The notes below the pieces were generated by a model. It was not told the origin of the DNA. It saw only the letters and a program-made list of their open reading frames with translations, and ran no database searches. From Pseudisothecium myosuroides (lineage: Eukaryota > Streptophyta > Bryopsida > Hypnales > Lembophyllaceae): 64,000 nt of DNA. A program made the translations under genes and the position numbers. The stretch covers positions 24,918,987-24,982,986 of the forward strand of contig OX637290.1 in NCBI GenBank assembly GCA_951799445.1, in the 5' to 3' direction. This document shows positions 47,801 through 60,800 of this stretch, in pieces (positions within the stretch are counted from its first letter, which is position 1; the number at the start of each line of letters is the position of its first letter).

Positions 47801-50800
47801 GTCTAGTGCTGCTTGTGTATGTGGACTGTTTTTAATGAACACCTACTGCTGCATTTCGTTTGTATTTTACTACATTTCTGTATTGCTTGTATGCTCCTAC
47901 TTATAGTGTCACGAAATGAGGACATGACTTACGTATTTGAATTAATGGGATGCCAACAACGCGAGCACTAGTGCAGTTCTTTGCCTATTTGGTTCAGACT
48001 ACAGTTATTGACATAATGGCATTGTTTGGGCATTGTACAGGAGACCTTTGTTTGTACACCTGCCTTTGCTCCATTTTGCATTCCCCTGCTCCTAGAAATG
48101 CTTACATGCAGTCTCCCTAGGGCAAAGGTGGGTGCGCTTTGAGCCTTCTGTAAGAATGGGGACCCGTATTGGCCTTTTTGTACGCATGTAGTTGGATCGT
48201 CTGTGAGGTCCTCCTTATGTCAGTCCTCTTTGTCACATCCTATACTGGTTGCACTACTTTTGTTGCACTACTTTTGTGAATCAGGGTGGTTCTCAAATTC
48301 CAATTGCATTCCTTGTCGTAGGTGGACGCTTTCAACTACCTTGGCCATTGCGGACTCGTTTATGGAGCTAAAGCTTTAAGAGATTACGCAGTTCCCGTGT
48401 GGAACGCTCTCAAAGCAGAGCTTCTGCCTTTCTCAATGCCACCTTCGTCAACATCATCAGAGCCTGTGGATGTAGAGATTGTCAAAGAAGCCGTAAGCTG
48501 CTTAAGAAGTTGGGTTTTCTGTTTTCAAACTGAAAAGGATTTGTCCTTGGCTGTCCCGAATAATTCCGTCATCTTCTGGACTGGAGATTTCTTGAGGTTG
48601 ATTCTACAAGACGGACTTGTGGAGGAACTTTTTTTATGTTTAGAAATTGATACTAGGAGCCTAGGACATGCAGAACTTGCCATGAATGATTCTGCTATGC
48701 ATCAATCTGAAGCAGTAGGTCGTGTACTTGTAGAATCAGCCCGAGCCTCTCCATCTTCATGTTTCGTAATCTGCAGGCAAGTGCTTACTCGTCTTCTGAC
48801 TGTTACGTTATTGATGAGTGAGGCTAAATCCTCGACCAGCAAGGTGTTCCTTGAGCACGTTCAGAGAGACGAGGTTATGTTCTCTCCTAAGATTCCTCCA
48901 TTCCATACTAGCACTGCAGCGCCAGCAGTCGTTATTCCCTCGGTAGGGGAAATTAGAGAAAACCAGGATTGGTGTCGTTTCAGCAGTGTAATTGGGCTAG
49001 ACATCCTGCTTCAAATTGTTATAGCGGCTCGAAGCTTGGCGGAGAAATGTCTGGAGGAACATGATCACCCAGCTGCAATGACTTTCACAAACTGGCTAGA
49101 TCCATTGCGAGAGTTATCTGAGAACCTCATCGCTGCATTTCATCAGACTCTTAGTGATGAGTGGTCACAAGACTGTTCTGCGTTGGGAGGTAAATTTTTC
49201 GCAAAGAACCATGGCTGGTTTTTTCCGACCAGTAGTTTCTGAATATTTCAGAACAATTATACTTGTAGTGTTATTGTTTAGATCTCACAAGTCTTTGGAA
49301 CCTCTGGTGCTGCACTATCAAAGATCTCTCTTTTCATATGCTGTCCATATTCTTTTCTCTGGATTCTTAGTCGCTCTCACACGATCACGTAAGTGAGCCT
49401 GGTACCTCTAATTCAATATCAATTGAATCTCTTGACAGTGTAAGTCGTTTGCAGGACTACCATATTTTCTTTCAGTCTTGATGTCTTCCTATGCTTTGCT
49501 AACCAATCCTCTATTGTAGGTGCTGTCCCTATTAGAAGATATTTTCTGGTGTGTTCAGTCTGGAATTTTTATCTTCTTTTCAAAGAGGACTTCAGAAATG
49601 TCTGGCATACCGATAAATTATCATGATGTACGCACAGGCACGAATATTGGCTTTAAATCGGCCCTTAACCTGGCGCTTTGAATTTGTGCAGTGGGAGGAT
49701 TGCAAGCTCTGGCCTCATTCCCTCCATCCCTGTCTCCGTTATCTAGCGACCAATTGAGAAGGATTTTATCAATTTTCAAAGACCTTATCATTTATTCCAC
49801 TGACCAGAAGCTGTTGACGTATGTTTTTACGGCTTTGGAAGTGATTAGCAGTGTTGAGGAACAGGCAGGAAGAGTCAATGGCGAAGTTGGAGTATTGACT
49901 GTTGTTACGCCAGGCTTGTTGGGAGCAGTTCGAGAAGCCAAGACAGGCACCGGGGTGGGAAATCCGCTTCGGGTACTCGCAAAAATTTGTGGCCGGATAT
50001 CAGTTGCTCGTCAATTAGTGATTAATCACCTTACTGAAAGCATCCATCTCGACCTCTCAAAAGCTGATGTGAGGATCTTTCAAGCTGCATCTGTATTTGT
50101 ACTGGAGCATTGATGCTTTTGCTATGACTTTATGGAGAGCATAACTAAATGTGGTGCATTGAATCAGGAAAACGAAGAAGTAGATGAGATCTGTTCCAAG
50201 CTGGTGGTTGTCTTGCAATGCTTGTCCGAGGATTTTCTTTCTTGGTGAGTTTTTTCTGCTACTCAAACCAATTTTTACGTTGCTCAGCATTCAAACCCTG
50301 AGTTACTTATCTACTGTTACAAGTTTAATTCCCCAAATAATCTCGATGCTGTGTGGTACCAGTATGTAGGCTCATTATTGCTTGAGGTCGAACAATGAAG
50401 CTCTGGAGGATAGGTTGAGACAATTGTGGTAATTATCATGCACTTGTTTTACGTGAGTGAAAGGATCTCCAATAGCTGAACACGTGAACTCGAATGAGCA
50501 GGTGTGATGGTGAAAACGCAGATCAGTCTGCATCTTGCGGACTATCGATGGAGATTTGGATGATTGGGTCTGCACAGACCGTCAATCGTAATCAAGAAGT
50601 ATGCCAGTTTACTCTTATTCATAGATGCGGGAGGCTTTGACCTGAGAAAAATCTCTGCCCACTATTGTGAACTAGAAGAGAAACTTTGTTAAGAGAAGGC
50701 ATGCAGAGTGGGAAGTTAGAAATACCCTAAACCATATCTTTCAGGTATCGATTGAAATCTTTGGACGCCATCACAATGATATTTTTTTTGTATGGCCACA

Positions 50801-53800
50801 GTTTGCTTACGTTTGTGTCCGGTTATATGCACAGGTTCTACGGTGGAGTTTGAAAGTTATGCGAGAAGCGGTTTTGAAGTGTGACGCTGCAGTTCAAAGC
50901 AAAATTATTCAAAATAGAGCAGAATTTTTGTTCGACAGAATATCTCACCATCATGAAGAGGAAATGGACTGGTCCATTGGTCTTCGTGCTGCAGTAATTG
51001 TTTCATTAAGGCCTGGTACAGTAGTTCCTAACATGCGGGGGCTTTTGAGTACGCTGATGCAGACTGCCCAATATGGGAAACTTCTACTGATCACTGAGAC
51101 AGCTGCTCAAGCCGTGGCCTCAGTCCTAAACAAGTGGGTGACCGCATCTACAGATGAGGTCGGACATCTGTACTCAGTTTCTTCAATATTCTTCTCTTCC
51201 GCCAAGTAGCAGAGCCGAGAATGCCATTTGGTCTTGAGTTTCGTAACGGCTATTTGGTTCTGAATCAATCTGAAGTGACTATCAAATGAATGTTTTGAAT
51301 TTGTGCATTTCTTTATTTCAGACTGGTGCTTTTACTTTGGAAAGAGCTGTCCATATGGTACTGGCTGAAGGATGCTTATCCAAGATTACATGCAACTCCG
51401 TCCTGGAGAGTCCCGAAGAGACAGATATCGAGAAGGATGGCCCCTGTGGATCTTCGCGCCTGACGGTCTCTGAGGTCCGTGCAGCTGCATGGATTGGAAA
51501 GGGGTTGGCCATGAGAGGTCACCATGGAGTTTATGATGTGGCCTCTGTATTGTTGAGACTGCTACTCTCAGGACCCTCTGAGGTTTGTCTGTGGTGCTCA
51601 CGTTTCTGAAATTTGATTCCCTTGTAGCATTTAAAGTGTAACAAACCTTTATCATCCATTTCTTCTAGATGTTTAGGCGTTGTATGTTCATACGATAAAA
51701 TCCACATGCGATCTACCAGACATGTACTTAAGCACGTGATGATATCTAGCAGAAAGGGAAGGAGTTCATCTTAGCGATGACTGCAGCTGAAGGTCTTGGA
51801 ATTATCGTACAAGACTCAGATGTTTGCCTGAACAAATTACATCACGCAGTCGTTCGACCATTGTACAAGCAGCGATTTTTTAACAAGATGTTGTCGCGCC
51901 TGTTGGAGGGTGTGCGGGCATCAAGTGACAATCGAGCAAAGTAAACTGCTTGGCTCAGAAGATGTGTTGTGCATGGAGAGTTTGGTTAATGTCGTTTTGG
52001 TCATTTCTACCATATTCATCATTGCTTCTCAAGAACTGACAGACTAGTATCGTATGGACGACATTTTATCACGTTGCTGCAATTTTGCTTTCTATATCTA
52101 GCTGATGGTATTGCAGGTTGTGGCTATATCGAGGAATAGGGCACGTAATACGTGGCACTCCTCATGTCGCACTTCTGGCCGATGGTGCACTGGTGAGTGT
52201 ACATAATTGAGCTGTTCACAGTGTTACCAGCATATGTTTGTTTGACACATTGATCTTATGCCCACGTATACTTATTTCAGATATTATTGAAAATTAAGGC
52301 ATATAAAACAAGCTCCTTTAAACGTCTGAAGTATTCTACCTGATAATTGATTCGCAATTTGATTTACTCAGGTTTTTCCTGTTATCTTGGGGACTCTCTC
52401 ATTCTTGCACTCAGATCGAATTGACTGGAACCTCTTACTCTCTGTCTTGCTGGCTCTCTCTGTATTTCTCGGGGACGCAAATCAAGGTGAGATTCAATCT
52501 GTCGATGTTTCTGAAGCTGCAATTTCTGTTCATTTATGATGGTATCGGCGGCCCATTTCTGCGAACTCCCAGTCTTTTTTTAGATTTGCCGTAACTTCTT
52601 ATCGAGTACATGGTGTCCAATAATTGCTCATCCAGGGAGGTTAGTAGCGGGAGAGCATGTGTACGGGATTGTGAAGCGGATGCTAATCTTGATCCAGTAC
52701 CAGTACTCAGTTGTAAGTTCGTTCATGGACTTGATATGTGCAATTTCCTTTTTATGTTCAAATGCTGTAGTCGACTACATATTTTGCACCCTCACCGCAT
52801 TCCGTATTGCAACATCCTCTGGAGAGAGCACTCTTATCTTTTGTTGTGTATGTGCGGTTTGTTTACAGGTTGTTCGAGAAAGAGCTCTTCAATGTTTAGG
52901 AGCTGTAGTTCGTTTACCTTATACTCGAGTGTACCCTTTATGTACAGAGGTTAGTCATTTATATTTTTCTCCAGATAATGTATGTAAATAATGCCGCAGA
53001 GTATATGTAATGAAATAGGTGCCAAATTGCTACTCCCTGTGTCTCAAAATAATACCGGTGCTTCCTTTGTATTTTACTGTGCCTGCATTTGACTGCCTGC
53101 TGTATAGGCAGTGCTGTAAGTTACAATTGGATCTTGGGAGATTGCGCAACTCATTGTGATCTTTGAATAATAGGTCTTAAAAGCGCTATTATCTGCTTTA
53201 GATGATGAAAAGCGAGTTGTTCGCAAGGGAGCTTTGCGTTGCCGTCGAGTCTGGTAAGCTCCTGGTCGTTACCATTAACTGAAGTATAACCACTGTCAGT
53301 TACCTTTTTTGCATTGCTTGTAGAGTAAGTTCCAAATAGTGAATATACATTTTGGGGTCCACTTCTCTTTCTTAACTTTTTATTCTTATGATGATGAGTC
53401 CATGATTGACAAATTTTGCACACAACCTGGTTGTCCATGAACTATATTTTTACCAATCTTGGTAGTGTGAAAATGAAGGAAAATAAAAATGTTGTTAATT
53501 TACCAATATGATGTTTTGATTTATAAATTCGCATATTTAATATAGAAAAGCTTCAATAATCAGAAGTTATTATTAGAGATTAAAATTTGGAACAGTGTGG
53601 TCTATTTCACTTTATAATTTCTCATGGATTTTTTTGAAGACAAAATTTCAGTCCACAATCTGGTGCACAGTTCTGCACAGTTAGAGTTCTGCACAGTTTG
53701 AGTTGCTTTTATTGACTGAATTTTAAGAAGCAACCTGGTTAAGGGTTTCTGTTGGAACTTTTTTGTCAGGTTTGAGATATACAGGCCTTTCATTGCGTCC

Positions 53801-53878
53801 AAGTCGAGTCATTCACTTGTCGAGTGGTCAGCAGCAAATCCTGCCAGTACGGATTTCAGCCCAGAAAGTGTACGGTAG
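44841..53878 (+). CDS. MMS19: MMS19 (MET18) cytosolic Fe-S assembly targeting factor (complete, 22 exons)
   Basis: HEAT-repeat adaptor of the CIA targeting complex that hands Fe-S clusters to DNA polymerases, helicases and related enzymes. Exons: 44841-44912, 45322-45384, 45861-45915, 46160-46257, 46551-46730, 46988-47047, 47211-47399, 47638-47691, 48041-48127, 48322-49189, 49692-50068, 50168-50244, 50502-50598, 50835-51158, 51322-51582, 51753-51940, 52117-52192, 52372-52486, 52636-52712, 52869-52949, 53174-53253, 53770-53878. They total 3588 nt, 1195 residues plus TAG, with phase kept throughout. MMS19 hallmarks include YLTSTDNILRARG, DWHCLRGAVLGSL, EEKDPRCLLLTF, LVSLFPDPSGP, LWLYRGIGHVIRGTP, VVRERALQCLGAV and ALDDEKRVVRKGALRCRRVW. 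The start of exon 5 and the last exon are the least certain. Without the last splice the protein would end two codons earlier with TAA at 53255. Confidence 0.93.
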
Positions 53879-54644
53879 GGTAAATTCTGCGTTTTGGAGA
53901 GTTATGCTGTTCTGTTTGTCTACTAGGACTCCATGTGGCCTGTTTCTTCAAGGACTGACTGGATTCAATTTTGGACTCTATCTTCATAATTTTAGCTACT
54001 CGTTTGCCTCGAGCCCACCGAGCCTATTAGGATGGTTTTTAGGATGATTTTAGAGACGCTACACGATGCAAAAAAATATTTTCATCCAAAGTTTTTGGGG
54101 TGGAGTTTCTTAAACCCAATTTCATTGAATGGTGTTGGATATTCCCTCCTTGTGATATTTTTTGACTTCCTATATAGGAATATGAAAATGTTAATTTTAG
54201 TAAATCCACAGATTGTTGAGTAGAGTATTTTGGCAACTTTTGCTCCCTTCTTTTAATTTGAACATTAGTTATAATAATGATTTTTTTTCAATGACGTTAT
54301 TTATGTCTAGTTTGTATCATATTCTAATTTGAAATTTAGAAAAATTCCTAAAATTCATTATTTTATTGCAATTTGAACTCTAGGCCCTATTCCTATGGAA
54401 TGTTGATTTTTCTAATTTTGAATGATGAGGTAAATTGATTTTGAGTTTTGTCAATATTTGTAATATAGCAGTGATATTTAATATGTCAATAATACAACCC
54501 AAGAAATACATACTTCTCAATTTCTTGATTATTTTGTTTATAAGTTAGATGTGTTGTTAGGTGAAATTCCATCATCAAATATTCAAATGTGTACTTAATA
54601 TTCTTGTTCTTTCCTCATTCTGCCTTCATAAATCTAGATATGTA
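53879..54644. other. MMS19 3' flank; no gene seen
   Basis: AT-rich, with chance ORFs of about 65 codons and no signature. Confidence 0.5.
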
Positions 54645-55216
54645 CTCCCTCTGTCCCACTAAAAACCTCCAAAATTCTTCCCGTTAAGAAATTAACTATA
54701 TTTTCAATCAAAGTGCCAAAAATACATTCATTCAAGAATAAATAACCCATCCCTTATATCTATGCAAAATCTCAAGCTTAGACTCTATCATTTAGGCACC
54801 CAAAATTCATGTCAAAAGTGTGATATTTGAACATATTTTATAATTGTTGCCAGCTCTATCATTTTAGATGATTTAAAGGGTGGTGGCTGCAATGGGATTG
54901 TAATGACATGTTCTTCAACCTAAATATCCAAAAATAAAAAAACTATCCTACTTTATGATCAAATTTTAATAGCACCAAAGTAGTCACTAAATAGGCTATC
55001 AACACTACTATTTGACAAAGAAATTAGTACAAGGTGTCTCATATTGCCAAGGCCAAGCTTGCAAGGCCACGGGAATGCTTTTTGATTGTCTCACTTGCCC
55101 CCACAAGGTTGTTCAATGTAACAAACACTCACTAAACAATCAAAAACACAAAAAGGAGCTTTTTAGTGGGACAAAAATTCTGCCTGATTTGGAGGTTTTT
55201 AGTAGGACAGAGGGAG
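54645..55216. mobile_element. Stowaway-like Tc1/mariner MITE
   Basis: TA|CTCCCTCTGTCCCACTAAAA then ACCTCC at the left is mirrored by GGAGGT then TTTTAGTAGGACAGAGGGAG|TA at the right, nearly perfect. The CTCCCTC(T/C)GT start and TA duplication are the Stowaway signature. At 572 bp it is longer than classical Stowaway. A 69-codon ORF at 55012-55221 has Cys pairs but lies within the element and ends in its TIR. Confidence 0.85.
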
Positions 55217-55599
55217 TATGAAAAAATTTACTAAATGAAGGTTATTGTTTGATAAATTTGTACATCTATTACCTAAATTGCCAAGTGCCTTTACATTATG
55301 TCAACATTGGCAAAGTATGTCGAATATAACCAATCAATACGCATATGAGTATCTTAAGTTGGTACAAAAAGTATGTGTAAATGATATTAAAAGTTTACTT
55401 TAATAGTAGGAGATTAATAGTAAGAGATACAAATGCTTGTACTAGTAAGAGATATAACTAATATTGCTACTATTGTTGCAAATGCCCTGAGCTCTAAAAA
55501 CTCTTAGTTAGGAGCACTTCTACTCCACATGAGATATTGTATTCACATGGTATTATCCCATCAAAAATTGGTCATGTTTGAATTGGTTGTTGACATTTT

Positions 55600-55827
55600 C
55601 ACTATAAGAAACCATAGTTTATTGATGTCTATATTGATGAATTTTAGGTGACATCAAATATAACAACCCCTATTTTTATGTCAGCAATGACCTATTAAGA
55701 TGTTACATTGAACGACATTGTTGACGTAAAAAAAAAGGGGTTGTTATATTTGACATCACCTAAAATCCGTCAACTTTTTTATCGTTTGTTATATTAAACA
55801 ACACCTAAAACACAGGTTTCTTGTAGT
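55600..55827. mobile_element. CACTA-like MITE/foldback
   Basis: It starts CACTATAAGAAACC and ends GGTTTCTTGTAGT, the typical CACTA(C/T)AAGAAA terminus. Inner sequence AGGTGACATCAAATATAACA then ACCCC is mirrored perfectly by GGGGTTG then TTATATTTGACATCACCT. It is 228 bp and non-coding. Confidence 0.72.
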
Positions 55828-57463
55828 ATTAGACTCACATTGAATGGACACCCTTGATGTATAAAATGTCTCAACTTCTCATTTTTCATTGCTTACTTTT
55901 GACATTAGGAAAATCCAAGGACAAAAGAGGGCCGGGGAATGTTTTTGGAAACCAATCCAGCTTTGCCCACAAAGACCATTGTATAGACAACTTTGACACT
56001 ACTTGCTCCAGCACGGCTCTATAGTGATACATGTATACATCTAGAAGCACAAGGGAATTGTGGGAACCGTTGACTTGAAAAGGAAAGAAGCGCGTGCTCT
56101 GTCTATAGGTTTTCTTTGTCTTTCTCAAGTTGTGGGCCTTGTTGCCGTGTGTTTGGGATTTTGGCCATTGACGGTTTTGGCTAGATAATAGTTTCAGAAG
56201 TTTAACATTCCAACTATTGTACATAGAACTTTGCAATTGCATAACATTTAGTAGCAGAGTCGTAGACTGCCTTCCCCTTAATGGAATGGTGTGGTATATC
56301 CCACACCATCCGCCACGTCAATTTTGTCAGAGAATGAGTTTGTTGGCTGCAACAATACAAGGTATATTTAAGTTGAAATAAAACCAAAGTTCTACACCTC
56401 TTGAACCAAACACACAATAACCACGTTCTACACCCATATATTGCGTGTTTTGAAAACTCAAAATATTATTGGTTTTGTGTGAATGCAAGTTACATATTTA
56501 GTTTTTTAATTTGATTTTTTAATTTTGTTGATGCTTTGGAGCGTTGTTTTGGAATACTTCAGCAATAACATGGGTGAGGGTGTTCTCATTAGGGTGATGG
56601 AATCGTTCTTAGATGGTGGATTTCACAAGAGTACCGATTGTTTTCATTGTGTTGATTTATTGTACAGTTGATCTTTGTGGGTCAACCAAGCTACTCCTAC
56701 AATTTTTTTCATTATAACATTTTTGTTTTTATGTTTGGTCTAGGAGCGTCATTTTCTTAGTTTCCAATAGCACAAATTTGAGCCTTTAAGATTTAGGTAC
56801 TGCTGATTGAGACGTCGACCATTGCTAAGAAGTCTGTTCCAGATTTGTCCATAGAGTATCTATTGTGTTAGTTGTCAGGTTCTTTGATAGAGGTTTTGTG
56901 TTGTTCAATTAAGTTTTTCATTCTCTGCCAATTTAATTTGTCTTGTATTGTGCAGAGTTTTATCATAGCAATTGATCTTTATGGTGGCATTAGCGGGATT
57001 AGTAAGCCTTCACACTTAGGATTTAAGTGAATAAGAGATTTTATGCACTAAAAGTTGTAGATTTTTTTTGACAATTGTATACAATATTATATTACTTAAT
57101 ATGTTGCCAAATATCAATAGTTAAATGAGAAGTTTTACAAAAGATGTCAAAATTGCCTAGATTTTTTAGAGTGATATTTGATTTAGGCATGCAATCGAAT
57201 TTTCTTTTCAACTCCCGTAAAGGAGATAAATGTATCCATCTTGTATCAAAATTTCAAAAACATCCATTCATTTTTTACTTCATCATCACGTACCCAAATT
57301 CTAATTGTCTTCTTGGAATTAAGGTTCCACTACCTTAAATAGCTGAAATCCACCTATCATCCACTTGTTTTATTATTGCTACAAAAATTGGAGATATATC
57401 TTGCTATAGAAATTGGAGATATATCTAGTATCATGGGCCCAGATAAGAGAATAGAATGCTACA
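55828..57463. other. intergenic; no gene recognised
   Basis: A 118-codon minus ORF at 55886-56242 has no recognisable motif, no splice partners and ordinary noncoding composition. A GTGTGGTATATCCCACACC hairpin lies at 56289-56307. Confidence 0.45.
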
Positions 57464-57720
57464 CAAAATAGTGAAATTAGGTTTACTTACCCCACACTAA
57501 TTTCTTGGCATTTGACACTATATAAGTATTTTCAATTATTGTACAAGAATGCACTACTTTTAAATTAGGTATTTGTCATAATTGGGACTTATGAACCTCC
57601 ATGTGCACACACATGTGAAAATATCTTTAGAAATACTTGTTGACTTTGATGGTTTGTAAAGTAACTTTTTTGATGTAAGGCAACCTAATTATTAAGGCAA
57701 CCTAATTTTGCTATTTTATG
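57464..57720. mobile_element. TA-flanked MITE, TIR CAAAATAGTGAAATTAGG, copy 1
   Basis: TA|CACAAAATAGTGAAATTAGG at the left is mirrored by CCTAATTTTGCTATTTTATG|TA at the right. It is homologous, in inverse orientation, to copy 2 at 58862-59108. It lies 170 bp upstream of the next gene's start codon. Confidence 0.75.
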
Positions 57721-57889
57721 TAGATGAATTGAATACCTAATGCAATGCATATATTTCAATGGGAAATGAACTGTTTAAACAAGGAAATTTATACCATGTC
57801 AAAACAGAGATGAACAGTCAAGAAGAGATGTTTGATTGAGGATGCTTGTAGTACGTCAACAGAGCGGTTGTTGAAGTGATCATTACAAC

Positions 57890-60800
57890 ATGGCAATGAC
57901 AATAAAACCCATCAGACCACCACCTACAGCAGCAACTACTGTTCAAAATTTAGAAGGTTTGTCTATTTTAGTGAATGTTCTGTCTGTCACTATGATAATA
58001 TTTGAAAAATTCTAAGTACTGTAATGTGGTTGAATAAAAATTCAATATTGACATCAAACTATGTAAATTTTGTCAAATTCCGATAGGTCACATCTGAAGA
58101 CACATATACTATGCCAAATAATATAATAACATTTAAGAGAAACTATCCACTTAGCCTACTTTGGATTTCTTCCAGTGGCATGTATGGCCACATTGCAGGA
58201 AAGAGTGAGGTGCGCTACATACACTGGCAAACTTCTCTTTACAAGTGACCACAAAGGTGTCCTTTACGTGTGGAATGTTGATGTGAGTTCCTTACCACAC
58301 TCGAAGTGAAATTTGAGAATTAAGGAATTCTTAAACATCCATACCTTAAGTTAGACATTTTGTTTTGTTTGTTACGGTGGGATATTTGGAACTGTGCGTC
58401 TCCCATCGCATATTTAGTATCATCAATAAAGGTTCTTTGCAAGGAGGGGTGCACATGCTTTGTTTTGTGGCATTTCGACTCACAGTGCAAAAATTATGAA
58501 TTTTTTAGTTTTTTTAGTTGTTTTTTTTAAATTTGAAAATTACTTTTATTTTTATTATGTTTATTTTGAAATAAACACAAACTTAAAATCATATAATAAA
58601 ATCTTGTAGGATGCAACAAACAAAAGATTTCATGATGGTACTGGGGTTCCCATTAATGTACTTGAAGGAGCAAATGATGGAAATGATGTCTGGTTGGGGT
58701 TCTCTGATGGAGATATTGCAATAATGGAAATTCACAAGAAACATGTTGGGACTCGTTGGAAAGCTCACCCAGGAGGGGTGTCATGCATTGTGGCAATGAC
58801 AAATTCTGTTTGGTCTGGTGATTTCTATGTACTTATCCTCTTGCTCTCCTTCAAATATGTACACAAAATAGTGAAATTAGGTTGCCTTAGCAATTAGGTT
58901 GCCTCACTCCAAGAAAGGTACTTTACAAGCCATCAAAATCAACAAATATTTCTACAAATAGTTTTATTTGTACACATGGAGGTTCATGAGTCTCAACTCC
59001 AACAATACCTAATTTAAAAGTAGTGCAATCTTGTACACTAACAATAAATATTTATATAGTGTCAAATGTCGAGAAATTAATATGGGGCAACCTAATTTCA
59101 CTATTTTGTATAAGTTATAAGGTAGGCATTCAAAAACCAATGTAAACCAGACCCATACATGGAGATTGACTGGATTGCCCCCGTGGTATTGTTGTGTGTG
59201 TTTGTTTCCTCACACACAATGTGAGAAATGACAAAAAAAAATTTAGAATTTTTGAAATGTGTAGCCCAAATGGCCCAAAATGATCTCTAAACTACCTCCA
59301 AAATCAACGAAAAGTGCATCCATAATGGCCATCTTACTCACCTAAAGTAGTCACAATGTTTTCCAAAATGGCCACAGCATCAAGGCCTAAAAAAGACACT
59401 TTATTTGATAGATTCACAAAAGGTAGAAGTATTTATTGTAGTTGCTATCATCACCCAAGAAATTGATTGCAGATACTAACTCATTCTATTGTAGCCAAAA
59501 TTTTATCTATGGAAGAGAGACCATCATAGGTTGATGCAAGACTTTAACTACTTTACACAATTAATATTGTTTGGCAAGGAGCAGGTGGAGTTGATTTTCA
59601 AATCAGAAAGTGGGGATTATTAGGAGAGGTTCTAATGGCTTATAGTCACCATCATACTTCAATCAGGTGGCTTTGCATGGTTCACAAAGAATTACATGAT
59701 ACTGAAATGCAAATGTGGAGCAGTTCAAATGAACCAGAAGTTGCTAGATGTTCAGTTCTTGACAACAAATCACAGCATGATATTCTTGGAGACATTAAAA
59801 AAGGTGTAGGTAGGTAACAGTTTTAAACCTCAGTTTGGAATTGCCGTGCAATTTTTAAATATCAACAACCTCTCCAATTTTTTCTCTTCTTTAATGCATG
59901 AATAGTTTAAAAAATATAGCCTATTGCAAGTCATAATCATGTTACCTACATTAAAAATTGCACCAAATTTTCTTGTTCATCACAAACATAAATTTAAAAA
60001 CCTACTATTTTTAGATAGCAGCTTAAATTTGAATTTTAGTCAAAATGGTTTTTGGTATACAAATAAGCTGTTTCAACCATTCAAGTAATAAAATCAGTAG
60101 AAAATATTGCAATATTTCTATATTCATTTCATTCACATAAGTATTGTAATTCTTTGGAAAAAAACATTAACAAAATGCTTAAGAGAGGTCAAATTATTGT
60201 TCTCTTCACATTTTTAGTATTGTTCAATGTATGTAAGATTTAATTGTTCAATGCATTAAAGATTTAATGAATCTTTCAAAAATAACAATAAAGACATTAT
60301 AAACTATACAAAAATTAATCTCCCTAATATTAAATGTTATATGTAATTTATTAGTATTCTCCTATAGTTTTAATATTTAATAATCTTTAAGTTAAAAATC
60401 AATCATAGGTCATACACTTGCAATTTTGGTTCTATGTCATGTTGGAAAAAGTACAATATGGAGTGGTAGTGAAGACAACTTGATTAAAGTATGGAGTACA
60501 CTAGATGTATCATTAAAACATACATTGCAAGGACACAAAGGACCTGTATGTAGCATGGTTGAAATGGATATACATGTTTGGAGTGGATCTATTGATGCTA
60601 CAATATTAGTATGGGATGCTGCTACTTATTCACTTCTTTTCTCTTTAGGTGATCAAGGAGGGTAAGACAATCATTTATTTAAAGTAATGTCTCTATAAAA
60701 AATAATTCAAAATATTTTTTTTAAATTTATTTATATTTATTTTACTTATTATATACAATTGTGATGATTTTTTTATAATGCATAAAATTAGGTATGTCAA

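Noticed and set aside
49245..49395. Possible extra MMS19 exon (RSHKSLEPLVLHYQRSL, ending at a GTAAGT donor)
   Set aside because: No acceptor gives the phase needed after the exon ending at 49189. Joining 49189 directly to 49692 keeps the frame and the full 1195-residue protein. It could still be a rare alternative exon.
52950..53173. Stowaway-like start (TACTCCCTGTGTCTC) in MMS19 intron 20
   Set aside because: No matching inverted end is visible in the intron, so it is at most a fragment.
55012..55221. 69-codon ORF with C-x-C-like pairs
   Set aside because: Lies wholly inside the Stowaway-like element and terminates in its inverted repeat.
55886..56242. 118-codon minus ORF
   Set aside because: No motif, no splice context, and composition like the surrounding noncoding DNA.
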